Of a stretch of DNA of 33,232 nt, positions 22,188 through 30,766 are shown in pieces (positions within the stretch are counted from its first letter, which is position 1; each line of letters opens with the position of its first letter). Source of the DNA: Neorhizobium sp. SHOUNA12A (GTDB taxonomy: Bacteria > Pseudomonadota > Alphaproteobacteria > Rhizobiales > Rhizobiaceae). The stretch covers positions 1-33,232 of the forward strand of contig NZ_JALBGV010000069.1 of the NCBI RefSeq assembly GCF_023006505.1, read 5' to 3'. A program made the position numbers and the translations under genes. The notes under the pieces are model-generated. The model worked only from the letters and a program-made list of their open reading frames with translations. It was not told the origin of the DNA and ran no database searches.

Positions 22188-23384
22188 ATGCCTCTCGCTC
22201 TCCACGCGCTGACGGCCGGTGCCTTCGGCATCGGGGTCACCGAATTCGTCATCATGGGCCTGCTGATCGACGTCAGCAAAGATCTCGGCGTATCGATCTC
22301 GGCCGCCGGCCTGTTGATCTCCGGTTACGCGCTCGGCGTCGTCGTCGGCGCGCCCATCCTCGGCATGCTGACCGGCAAATGGTCGCGCAAGACCCTGCTG
22401 ATGAGCCTGATGGTGGTGTTCACCGTCGGCAACCTCGCCTGTGCGCTGGCACCCGACTATTGGACGCTGATGGCCGCCCGGGTGCTGACCGCGTTCGCGC
22501 ATGCCTCGTTCTTCGGCGTCGGTTCGGTGGTCGCCACCAGCCTGGTTGCCCCGAACAAAAAGGCTTCGGCCATCGCCATCATGTTTACCGGGCTGACGGT
22601 CGCCAATATTCTCGGCGTGCCCTTCGGCACCTGGCTCGGCCAGGCGTATGGCTGGCGCTCGACCTTCTTTGCCGTCACCCTGATCGGCCTCGTGGCGCTC
22701 GCTGTCATCGCGCTGTTCGTCCCGAAGGACAAGACCACGGACAATCAGGCAGCGAACTCGCAGGGCGCGCTTGCCGTGCTCGGCCGCCGCTCGGTTCTGC
22801 TCGGGCTTCTGATCACCGTGCTGAGCTGGGTCGGCGTGTTTGCGGGCTTCACCTATATCGCGCCGATCCTGACCCAGATCACCGGCTTTTCGGAAGCCGC
22901 CGTTTCGCCGATCCTGCTTGTCTTCGGCGGCGGCCTGGTGATCGGCAATCTGGCCGGCGGGTGGCTTGCCGACCGTCATCTGGTGCCGACCATCGTCGCC
23001 AGCCTCATCGCGCTCTCGGTCGTGCTGCTGGCGCTGACGGCGGCGATCCACCAGCCGGTGCTGGCCGTCATCGCCATCGGCCTGTTCGGCGCCGCAGCGT
23101 TCGCCACCGTCTCGCCGCTTCAGATCTGGGTGCTGCAGAAGGCCGAGGGTGCCGGCCAGGGGCTTGCCTCGTCGTTCAACATCGCCGCCTTCAACCTCGG
23201 CAATGCGATCGGCGCCTGGCTCGGCGGCGTGGTCATCGACCATGGCCCCGGTCTCGGCTCGGTCACCCTGATCGCCGGCCTCGTACCGCTCGCAGCGCTT
23301 GCCGTCGCCCTCTTCGCCATCCGGCTGGACAAGCGCGAGACCGCCATCAGCGGCGCACCCGCCCTCTCCTGCCCGGCCGAATAA
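22188..23384 (+). CDS. MFS transporter, DHA1 (YdhP/AraJ-like) exporter
   Basis: A 398-residue inner-membrane protein with twelve hydrophobic helices. FGIGVTEFVIMGLLIDVSKD is the TM1 block typical of YdhP/AraJ-type sugar or drug exporters, and GMLTGKWSRKTLLM is the TM2-3 loop motif (GxLaDrxGrkxxL type). RVLTAFAHASFFG marks TM4. The substrate is unknown. It is followed after 24 bases by an aldo/keto reductase gene and is divergent from the LysR gene, so exporter and reductase are likely one regulon. Confidence 0.92.
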   Translation: MPLALHALTAGAFGIGVTEFVIMGLLIDVSKDLGVSISAAGLLISGYALGVVVGAPILGMLTGKWSRKTLLMSLMVVFTVGNLACALAPDYWTLMAARVLTAFAHASFFGVGSVVATSLVAPNKKASAIAIMFTGLTVANILGVPFGTWLGQAYGWRSTFFAVTLIGLVALAVIALFVPKDKTTDNQAANSQGALAVLGRRSVLLGLLITVLSWVGVFAGFTYIAPILTQITGFSEAAVSPILLVFGGGLVIGNLAGGWLADRHLVPTIVASLIALSVVLLALTAAIHQPVLAVIAIGLFGAAAFATVSPLQIWVLQKAEGAGQGLASSFNIAAFNLGNAIGAWLGGVVIDHGPGLGSVTLIAGLVPLAALAVALFAIRLDKRETAISGAPALSCPAE

Positions 23385-23408
23385 CCGACACACCGAAGGA
23401 TCACGACC

Positions 23409-24446
23409 ATGGAATACCGCAATCTCGGACAATCCGGCCTCAGAGTGCCGGTCTTGAGCTTTGGAGCCGGCACGTTCGGCGGCTCCGGACCGCTGTTCAG
23501 CCACTGGGGCACGACCGACGTCGAGGAAGCCCGCCGCCTCGTCGACATCTGCCTCGAGGCCGGCGTCAACCTGTTCGACACCGCCGACGTCTATTCGGCC
23601 GGCGCTTCGGAAGAGGTGCTGGGAGAGGCGATCAAGGGTCGGCGCGACCAAGTGCTGATCTCCACCAAGGCCAGCTTGCCGACCGGCGACGGGCCGAGTG
23701 ACTGGGGTTCCTCTCGTTCCCGGCTGATCGGCGCGGTGGATGCTGCGCTAAAACGGCTCGGCACCGACCATATCGACATTTTCCAGCTGCACGCCTTCGA
23801 CGCCTCGACGCCGGTCGAAGAGGTCGTCTCGACGCTCGACCAGCTCGTGAAGGATGGCAAGCTGCGCTATATCGGCGTCTCGAACTTCTCCGGCTGGCAG
23901 ATCATGAAATCGCTCGCCGCCGCCGAGAAACATGGCTGGACGCGTTATGTCGTGAACCAGGTCTATTATTCGCTGGTCGGCCGCGACTACGAATGGGACC
24001 TGATGCCCTTGGGCATGGACCAGGGGCTCGGTGCGCTGGTTTGGAGCCCGCTCGGCTGGGGACGGCTCACCGGCAAGATCAGCCGCGGCAAACCGCTTCC
24101 GGAAGGCAGCCGCCTGCATGAGACGGCGGATTTCGGCCCGCCTGTCGAAGACGAACTGCTCTACCGGGTGGTCGATGCGTTGCAGGTGGTGGCGGACGAG
24201 ACGGGCAAGACGGTGCCGCAGGTGGCGATCAACTGGCTTGTCAGCCGCCCGACCGTCTCCTCGGTGATCATAGGCGCCCGCAACGAGGAACAGCTTCGCC
24301 AGAATCTCGGGGCCGTCGGCTGGTCGCTGACACCGGAGCAGATCGCCAGGCTCGATGCGGCAAGCACTGTCACCGCCCCCTACCCGCATTTCCCCTATCG
24401 GCGCCAGGAAGGCTTTGCCCGCCTTAACCCGCCCATCGCCGGCTGA
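23409..24446 (+). CDS. Aldo/keto reductase
   Basis: A 345-residue NADPH-dependent oxidoreductase with the (beta/alpha)8 fold. The tetrad is visible: Asp and Tyr in LFDTADVYSAGASEE, Lys in VLISTKA, and His in FQLHAFD. YIGVSNFSGWQ and NQVYYSLVGRDYE are family blocks, and SSVIIGARNEEQLRQNLGAV is the cofactor-binding end. The substrate is an unidentified carbonyl compound. It lies 24 bases after the MFS gene, which suggests co-transcription. Confidence 0.92.
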   Translation: MEYRNLGQSGLRVPVLSFGAGTFGGSGPLFSHWGTTDVEEARRLVDICLEAGVNLFDTADVYSAGASEEVLGEAIKGRRDQVLISTKASLPTGDGPSDWGSSRSRLIGAVDAALKRLGTDHIDIFQLHAFDASTPVEEVVSTLDQLVKDGKLRYIGVSNFSGWQIMKSLAAAEKHGWTRYVVNQVYYSLVGRDYEWDLMPLGMDQGLGALVWSPLGWGRLTGKISRGKPLPEGSRLHETADFGPPVEDELLYRVVDALQVVADETGKTVPQVAINWLVSRPTVSSVIIGARNEEQLRQNLGAVGWSLTPEQIARLDAASTVTAPYPHFPYRRQEGFARLNPPIAG

Positions 24447-24450
24447 CGCT

Positions 24451-24466
24451 ACCCGAAAACTCGGGT
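24451..24466 (+). terminator. Small hairpin after the first aldo/keto reductase
   Basis: ACCCGA and TCGGGT form a 6-bp stem with a 4-base loop, followed by only GGTTG. It is a weak candidate terminator. Confidence 0.3.
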
Positions 24467-24500
24467 GGTTGATCCGTCACAGAATCGGTCCATGTAATAC

Positions 24501-24534
24501 GGGCCTCATTTGGCCCGGCCGTTTGCCGGGCTTT
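24501..24534 (+). promoter_or_regulatory. Overlapping alternative hairpins upstream of the second reductase
   Basis: GGGCC (24501-24505) pairs with GGCCC (24512-24516). GCCCGGC (24513-24519) pairs with GCCGGGC (24525-24531), followed by TTTCCCTTC. The two stems share bases and cannot form together. The second may terminate transcription 17 bases before the next start codon. It could be a simple terminator or a leader switch. Confidence 0.4.
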
Positions 24535-24551
24535 CCCTTCAGGAGTTCAAT

Positions 24552-25379
24552 ATGTTCACAGTCAGCGCCAATGGCGCCAACATTCCCGCCCTCGGTTTCG
24601 GCACCTTCCGCATGCCCGACGAAGACGTCGCCCGCGTGCTGCCGGAGGCCCTGAAGCTCGGTTTCCGCCATGTCGATACCGCGCAGATCTACAAGAACGA
24701 GGCAGCCGTCGGCGATGTGCTTTCCAAGTCCGGCATCCCGCGCGCCGACATCTTTCTCACCACCAAGGTCTGGGTCGACCGCGTCGGCCATGACGCCTTC
24801 ATCGCCTCGGTGGACGAGAGCCTGGCCAAGCTGAAGACCGACTATGTCGACCTGCTTCTCCTCCACTGGCCGCAGAGCGAAATGCCGCTCGCCGACCGCA
24901 TGGGTGCGTTGAACGCGCTTAAAAAGGCTGGCAAGGTGAAGAATATCGGCGTCTCCAATTTTTCCGTCGCGCTGATCGCCGAAGCGGTGAAGCTCTCGGA
25001 TGCACCGCTTGCCACCAACCAGGTGGAATACCATCCCTATCTCGACCAGACGAAGGTTCTGGCCGAAGTCGCCGAGCACGGCATGTCGCTGACCGCCTAT
25101 TACCTGATGGCGAACGGCGCGGTGCCGGGCGACGCAGTCTTGAAGGATATCGGCGCCAAGCACGGCAAGACGGCCGCGCAGGTGACGCTGCGCTGGGCCA
25201 TCCAGCAGAAGGACGTGATCGCGCTTTCCAAGACCGCGACCGTTTCCCGCCTGCCGGAAAACTTCGACGTGTTCGATTTCGCGCTGGCGGAAGACGAGAT
25301 GCAGGCGATCCACGCGCTTGCCAAGCCGACTGGCCGTATCGTCAACCCGGGGCATCTGGCCCCGGAATGGGATAATTGA
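24552..25379 (+). CDS. Aldo/keto reductase, 2,5-diketo-D-gluconate reductase type
   Basis: A 275-residue NADPH-dependent reductase. The tetrad is Asp and Tyr in RHVDTAQIYKNEAAVG, Lys in LTTKVW, and His in LLLLHWPQSE. VKNIGVSNFS, NQVEYHPYLDQ and VIALSKTATVSRL are family blocks. The overall length and order fit the DkgA/DkgB branch, shorter than the upstream AKR, and the two are not close paralogues. The ATG at 24552 has AGGAG upstream. The substrate is unknown. Confidence 0.92.
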   Translation: MFTVSANGANIPALGFGTFRMPDEDVARVLPEALKLGFRHVDTAQIYKNEAAVGDVLSKSGIPRADIFLTTKVWVDRVGHDAFIASVDESLAKLKTDYVDLLLLHWPQSEMPLADRMGALNALKKAGKVKNIGVSNFSVALIAEAVKLSDAPLATNQVEYHPYLDQTKVLAEVAEHGMSLTAYYLMANGAVPGDAVLKDIGAKHGKTAAQVTLRWAIQQKDVIALSKTATVSRLPENFDVFDFALAEDEMQAIHALAKPTGRIVNPGHLAPEWDN

Positions 25380-25403
25380 TCTTCGCTGACAAGCTGACAT
25401 GAT

Positions 25404-25430
25404 GCGCCGGAAATCTCCGGCGCGTTTTTT
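25404..25430 (+). terminator. Intrinsic terminator after the second aldo/keto reductase
   Basis: GCGCCGG and CCGGCGC form a 7-bp stem with a 6-base loop, directly followed by GTTTTTT. It lies 25 bases after the stop and is a textbook rho-independent terminator. Confidence 0.85.
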
Positions 25431-25447
25431 GTTTCTGAGGAAAGCCA

Positions 25448-25702
25448 ATGACCGAGAGCAAAAAGCCTATGGCCCGCGACTCGCTGGCCATTGACGATGA
25501 CGCGCCGGATTTGACGGAAAGCCCGTGGGCCGAAAAGCTGACGTCGGCACCGGTCGTCCGTGGCCGTCCCAAAAGCGAGCAGACCAAGGTGTCGACGACG
25601 ATCAGGCTGGACGCAGATGTGTTGGAAGGTTTCAGAGCCGGTAGACCGGGCTGGCAGTCCCGTATCAACGACGTCCTGAAGGCATGGCTCGCCAGGAGAT
25701 GA
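25448..25702 (+). CDS. BrnA-like (DUF4415) antitoxin, no partner seen
   Basis: An 84-residue protein whose C-terminal half (RGRPKSEQTKVSTTIRLDAD, VLEGFRAGRPGWQSRINDVL) matches the BrnA ribbon-helix-helix antitoxin. A BrnT toxin is normally encoded just upstream in the same operon; here the upstream 45 bases hold only a terminator and the ribosome site (GAGGAAAG). It is therefore an orphan antitoxin or a stand-alone regulator. Confidence 0.8.
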   Translation: MTESKKPMARDSLAIDDDAPDLTESPWAEKLTSAPVVRGRPKSEQTKVSTTIRLDADVLEGFRAGRPGWQSRINDVLKAWLARR

Positions 25703-25704
25703 GA

Positions 25705-25732
25705 AAGGCCCCCGGAAACATCCGGAGGCCTT
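25705..25732. terminator. Bidirectional terminator between BrnA-like gene and corA
   Basis: AAGGCC-CCCGG and CCGGA-GGCCTT form a long stem with a 6-base loop; A residues precede and T residues follow. It sits in the 36-base gap between convergent genes and can serve both. Confidence 0.7.
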
Positions 25733-25738
25733 CCCTGG

Positions 25739-26812
25739 TCACAGCCAGCCTTTCCGCTTGAAATAGAGATACGGCAGGACCATCGAGACGATCATCATGG
25801 CAATCGCCATATGGTAGCCGTAGGTCCATTGCAGTTCCGGCTGGTTGGCGAAGTTCATGCCGTAGATCGAGGCGACCAGGGTCGGCGGCAGGAAGACGAC
25901 GGAGGCGACCGAGAAGATCTTGATGATCTGGTTCTGTTCGAGATTGATCAGCCCCAGCGTCGCATCCAGCAGGAAATTGATCTTGCCGGACAGGAAGGCG
26001 GAGTGATCGCCAAGCGAAGTGGCGTCCCGTTGCAGCAGTTTCAGGCGCTGGCGCAGTTCCTTGGTCAGCTTGCGGTCGACACCGTCGAGCGCCGCATAAT
26101 AGGCAACAACGCGGGAGACGCTGACGAGGCTTTCGCGCACGACGGTGATGAACTCACCCTTCTGACCGACCTCGCGGATGAGGTCCTGCAGGTCGCGCGT
26201 CTTCGCGTTGGCCTTGGCGGCCTTGGTCGAGAAGACCTCCTGGGAAATCTGGTCGATCTCGGTGCCGAGCCGTTCCAGCGTATCGGCCATGCGGTCGATG
26301 ATCGCCTCGATCAGCCCCGTCATGATCAGTTCGCCGTAGCTGCAATGCAGGCCCGTTCCGTTCGGCTTGCGGGCGCGCGCCATGAAGGCGTCGAAGGGGC
26401 GCGGCTCGGCATATCGGACAGTGACCAGAACCTGGCCCTTGACGATGAAGGTGACGGGAACCTTTCGCGGCGTGCCTGCATCGGGCCTGGTCAGCACCGT
26501 CATGGTCATGAACTCGGCGCCGTCCTCCTGATAGAGTCGGGCGGAAAGCTCGATGTCCTCCATCTCGTCCATGGTCGGCACGGTAATGCCGAGACGCTCG
26601 CCGACGGCGCGCTCTTCCTCGGATGTGGGGCTGACAAGGTCGTACCAGACGATGGGGGGTTCTACGGGGACGGGCGTTGCAAGATCGGACGTTGCAAGGT
26701 CGGGCGTTACGGGTGCCGACACGTCGGATGCCGCTGGTGCTGCGGCAACGGCAGGCACGTCGGAAGCGACGGAAACAAGGCGATCAAGGTCATAGGCATG
26801 GATGCGCAGCAT
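25739..26812 (-). CDS. corA: CorA-family magnesium/divalent metal transporter
   Basis: A 357-residue inner-membrane channel. A large cytoplasmic N-terminal domain (EFMTMTVLTRPDA, VPVTFIVKGQVLVTVRYAEP) is followed by a long helix and two C-terminal membrane segments. The pore signature YGMNF is at the end of TM1 (SIYGMNFANQPELQW), and the protein ends with basic KRKGWL. The ATG at 26812 has AAGGAG upstream; an ATG at 26854 would add 14 residues. Residues about 20-50 are an Ala/Pro/Thr-rich tract encoded partly by a 15-bp tandem repeat, outside the conserved fold. Confidence 0.93.
   Translation of the reverse strand: MLRIHAYDLDRLVSVASDVPAVAAAPAASDVSAPVTPDLATSDLATPVPVEPPIVWYDLVSPTSEEERAVGERLGITVPTMDEMEDIELSARLYQEDGAEFMTMTVLTRPDAGTPRKVPVTFIVKGQVLVTVRYAEPRPFDAFMARARKPNGTGLHCSYGELIMTGLIEAIIDRMADTLERLGTEIDQISQEVFSTKAAKANAKTRDLQDLIREVGQKGEFITVVRESLVSVSRVVAYYAALDGVDRKLTKELRQRLKLLQRDATSLGDHSAFLSGKINFLLDATLGLINLEQNQIIKIFSVASVVFLPPTLVASIYGMNFANQPELQWTYGYHMAIAMMIVSMVLPYLYFKRKGWL
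26672..26716 (-). repeat. 15-bp tandem repeat inside corA
   Basis: Three successive 15-base units (GGGCGTTGCAAGATC, GGACGTTGCAAGGTC, then a diverged third) encode the DLATSDLATPV segment. The frame is kept, so unit gain or loss changes only the length of the N-terminal linker. Confidence 0.6.
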
Positions 26813-26947
26813 GACGGCTCCTTTTCGGACCATCGGTCCCTTCGGAGCGCGCATCCTTATCGAGAAGGACTAGAGCCCCGCAGAGACGGGTCGGTATGAT
26901 GACGTCGAACTTCGACTGTCGGGGTTCATCTCAATTGTCCTTTGAAA

Positions 26948-26973
26948 GAGTGGCGCCCGGTCGGGCGTCACTC
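26948..26973. other. Strong hairpin between corA and the STAND gene
   Basis: GAGTGGCGCCC and GGGCGTCACTC form an 11-bp stem (one G-T wobble) with the 4-base loop GGTC. No T run follows. It may be a 5'-leader structure of either divergent gene or a remnant of an insertion boundary. Nothing else in the 274-base gap is recognisable apart from weak -35-like TTGACT and TTGATC hexamers near 27059 and 27073. Confidence 0.55.
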
Positions 26974-27086
26974 GCGTGTGAGATGTGCCCTAAACGGCGA
27001 ACAGTCAAGGGCTTTTCGGTGCAGAATTCCGTGTGCGACCGAACGGCGCATCTTTTAGTTGACTAGGCTCAGTTGATCGGCAACGA

Positions 27087-30000
27087 ATGGAATTCGACTA
27101 TGTGAATCTATTTTCAATTAGGTCAAATATGGGAGCGTTGGATCGAAAGTTCGGAAACCGGCAGAGAAAGCTGGAGGGGGACGGCCACGACTTCGAAGCG
27201 TTTGTTTTTGAATGCCTTGCGCTTGCAGGTGAAGACAAGGGGCTGAAGAGACGCCTCGCAAAAGGCCGCGACGGAGCGATCGACCTGATAGATTCGAATC
27301 CCGGCACCGCGCAGACCCATATAGCGGAATGCAAGTTCGTCGGTGACGGCGAGTTCAAATCGGTCCGGGCACGGTGGCGGGACGTGGCGGACAATCTGGA
27401 TCGCAATCTGCCGGGGCTGCACAGCGATCCTAAAAAAAAACCGCATTCTCCCTATCGTCTCTGGCTGGATGCCAGTTGTCCTGTCACCCAATACTCATTC
27501 TGCGTTTCATGTCCGCTCAGCAAGCAGGATGAGAAAGCTCTCCAGTCGGAAATTCAGGCATTCTTCGGCACGCTTTACGGCAGGGGCATTTCCGGCCTGG
27601 CGGCGCTTGCGCTGCCGACCGGAATTTCCGTCAAGACATGGGACCATTTCGACCGTGCCCTCAAGGAGAAACCTGCGCTCGCCTTCCGGTGGTTCGGTGG
27701 ATTGCCGGCCGGGTTTTCCCTTTTTGAGGCAGAGCGGGAAAAGGCGGACAGTTTCCGCGGCTTCCTGCGAGGTGCGACCCTGCCCTATTTCTCCCGAAGC
27801 CGTTTTGCCCAAACCGACGCGGCGATCGATATCGACAGCGAAGACATATTCGTCGCACGTCTCGGCGGTCTCGAAGAGACGAGCACATTGTTGATCGCCG
27901 GTCCCGGCGGCGCGGGAAAGACCCGCCTTGCATACGAAATTGCCGAAGGCATCAAAGAGCGTGAAAACGATGCAACGCAGGTTTTCAAGCTGGACCGCGA
28001 CGCGACGGCCGGCAGCCTCGAGGAGCTTCTGAAGGCGTTTATTACACCGGCGACGATCGTGCTTTTGATCGACTATGCCGAGGCGCAATCGGCTCTCGAA
28101 CAGATTGCCAGACGCCTGCCGATCCTGGCGGGTCAAACTCAGCACCGCTTCCGCCTCATCGCCACCTGCCGTTCAAGCGCGCAGGGTCAGGTGGAGGACG
28201 CGCTCGCCGATCTGTCTCCCCACGTCGTGGACATGGCATCGCGGAGAAAGGACGAACCAGCCTTTGCCGCCTGGGTGACGCGGCAAATTCTCGAATTCGG
28301 CAAGATTCCCGATGCCCGGGCCATGGAAAAGCTCTGCACCGGAATGCCGGCCTTGGCCTCTTTCGCAGTCTTTCTTTTTCAGCACCATCGGGAGCGATTT
28401 GCAGACCAGTTCGGGGCTCTGACCGGATTGCAGGATTTCCAGGCTTGGGCAAGACGGCGCCTTTCCATATTGCTGCAACGCCATCCGGCAACGGCCAATG
28501 GCTTGAGTACCCTTTCGGAACTGGCGCTTTCGCTACCGATGTCGCGCTCCAAACGCGATGCTCTGGTCGATGGCGGCGGGGAAACCGCAGCATTTCTGAC
28601 CGAGCTTGAGACGGACCGCTGGATCGAATTCGACGGAGACTACCTTTTCCCCTCCCACGATATTCTCGCCGATGCGATCACCGCCCGCTGGCTGCTCGAA
28701 TCCTCGGCCAATGCAACTTCTCGAACCGCTGACGCACTTCGCAAGGCCGCGCAGTCGGACGATCTGCGGACCGCCTGGATCGCACTGGACCGCCTTGCGC
28801 CGCATCCGCTATTCAGAGACATCGACGGAGCTCAGGTCGTCAACCGCATAACCAAGCTGGGCACAGACAAATTGCTGCCGGTGTTCGACCTCATTCTCGG
28901 GGGACAATTGCTCCGTCTCGGCGAGAAGATCGACGCGCTGGCGAAATTCGACGACATGCGAACCTTTGTGGCGCGTGAACGGTCGCTGGATATCGCTCTG
29001 TCGTCTATTGCCGAGCAGGCCGCCGACCTTCCGGAAGATAAAAAGGCAAGCCACCAACTTGATCTCCTTGCCGAACCGCTGGACGCAGCCGTTCACTATG
29101 CCCGCCCCTCCAATATCGTGACGAGACGCGCCTACGCACTTTTTCCGGCGCGGTATCGCGAGGCCGCGCTGCGTCGCATCTACCAATCCCCGACAAGCAG
29201 CGACACGCATTACCTCATCGCCGAAATGTTGCGGCGTGAAGGCGACTGGCAAGGTCTGCAATCGGCTACCCTAATCTGGCTTCAGGCCCGGTCAGCGAAT
29301 GACACCAAAGCCAGTTTTGTGATTGGGGCGTGGCTTTATGCGGGAGGAGACAAGAGCTCGGTTCGCGAGCCTATTCGAGCATGGTGTAAAGAATACGCAG
29401 AAACGCCAGAAGCACGATTCGTTTACCAAGCTTGGCTTGATGCAGGTGGTGATCCGGAACTCGTTCGCGAGCCTATTCAAGCATGGCTTAAAGAACGGGC
29501 CGAAACGCCAGAAGTACAATTCATTTACAAAGCTTGGCTTGATGCAAATGGTCATCAAGACGTGGTTCTGGAGCCGATCCGCGCATGGCTTAAAAAACAC
29601 GCGGAGACGCCAGAAGCACGATTCGTTTACCATGCTTGGCTTGATGCAGGTGGTGATCCGGAACTCGTTCGCGAGCCTATTCAAGCATGGCTTAAAGAAC
29701 GAGCCGAAACGCCAGAAGTACAATTCATTTACAAAGCTTGGCTTGATGCAAATGGCCATCAAGACGTGGTTTTGGAGCCGATCCGCGCATGACTTAAAAA
29801 ACACGCGGAGACGCCAGAAGCGCGATTCGTTTACAAAGCCTGGCTTGACGCAAGCGGCCATTGCAGTGTGGTTCTGGAACCGATCCGTGCATGGCTTGGA
29901 AGATATGGGACAATACCTGAAGCAGCGTTTGTCTATGAAGCATGGCTCAGCGCCGGTGGCAACCACGCGGTAATTACAGATTTCCTGAACCCATGGATCG

Positions 30001-30704
30001 CCCAAAACACACAGTTGGAAACGGCCGATTTTGTTTATAGAGCATGGATCGAAAACGGTGGAGATATCGAAGACATTCGAGACGCCGTTTTTGCTTGGCT
30101 CCATCACTGGAAGCAGGACGCGAGAGCCGTATATGTCACCAAGGAAATGTCAAAGCTACACGATCTTCCCGAAGAAGTTATCGTAGATATTGCAGAATGG
30201 GCGGCTCGATTTGTTGACAACGACGACGCTCTTTATCGCATAGGCCGCATTGCGCGTTTCCTCACTTCAAACCGGGCAAAATCCGAGATCGTGCAAAATG
30301 CCGTCATAAAAAGCGGCCTCAGAAATCTACAATACTTCAATATATCTAAAAAAGAGACGGCGAGAAGCCGGACATTCGCCGCAGCCTCTCTCATCGAATA
30401 TCTTTCAGTGGCAATAAATACCCGTTATTTCCGATACTGTCTGATATCCGCGATAGCGCGCGCCATTTCCAACAACTATATATACCGAGAAGAAAATACC
30501 GAGATCAAACTAAATCCCCGTCAGAACGTTGTTGGCGCGGTTTATATGGCGCTCAAATACGGTTATTTCGATAAAGAGAAAGATGCCGATGCGCTTTATT
30601 CATTTGCCGGATGGTTGAACGCCCAGATGCCTGCAGGCAACGGAGGCCACGAAATCAACTCGATACTGGAATCGTTTTTCGGAACTTCCCCTCCGAATAT
30701 GTAA
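27087..30704 (+). pseudogene. PD-(D/E)XK nuclease-STAND NTPase-repeat protein (Avs-like), one in-frame TGA
   Basis: One reading frame of 1,205 codons, broken only by TGA at 29790-29792, giving a 901-residue N-terminal product. Residues 30-84 read as an Mrr-like PD-(D/E)XK nuclease: E37, GRDGAIDLI (D62, D66) and AECK (E81, K83). A STAND-type P-loop NTPase follows: Walker A GPGGAGKT (272-279), Walker B TIVLLIDYAE (Asp 329), then LIATCRSS. From about 731 to 1004 come nine TPR-like repeats of 34 residues with Trp at a fixed place. This effector-NTPase-sensor order is that of antiviral STAND proteins; defence by target-triggered DNA cleavage is inferred. The start is uncertain (ATG 27087 or 27129; no strong ribosome site). 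The repeat half is AT-richer than its surroundings. Confidence 0.78.
29382..29789 (+). repeat. Near-identical 204-bp tandem duplication in the repeat array
   Basis: The 204 bases from 29382 are repeated from 29586. Each unit holds two 34-codon repeats. Beyond the first 30 bases, the two copies differ at only a few sites (caa/cat, cgg/cga, ggt/ggc, ctg/ttg), mostly silent. The start of the next repeat (29793-29820) matches the start of the second unit exactly. This points to a recent duplication or gene conversion. Confidence 0.85.
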
Positions 30705-30766
30705 AATGCGTGAAAGCCGCAAATCATCGAATGCGGCTTCCCAAATTCAGTTCTGACTTCGCTCAC

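Noticed and set aside
21980..23701. 573-residue plus-strand frame and 501-residue minus-strand frame (22146-23651)
   Set aside because: They lie antisense or out of frame to the clear MFS and aldo/keto reductase genes and are Arg/Asp-rich shadow translations of GC-rich DNA.
24477..25448. 323-residue minus-strand frame
   Set aside because: It is antisense to the second aldo/keto reductase, which has all catalytic residues.
27087..29792. The 901-residue protein as a complete natural gene
   Set aside because: The stop replaces a conserved repeat Trp codon and the same frame continues for over 300 codons with intact repeats and a distinct C-terminal domain, so it is more likely a nonsense-interrupted longer gene.
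29292..30107. 271-residue open frame on the minus strand across the repeat array, and a 216-residue frame at 29323-29973 on the plus strand
   Set aside because: Both are kept open only because the 102-bp repeats are a multiple of three; their repeats mirror the STAND array and they have no ribosome site or family character.
29277..30110. Possible CRISPR array
   Set aside because: The repeats are contiguous 102-bp coding units with no spacers and lie in frame inside a large gene.
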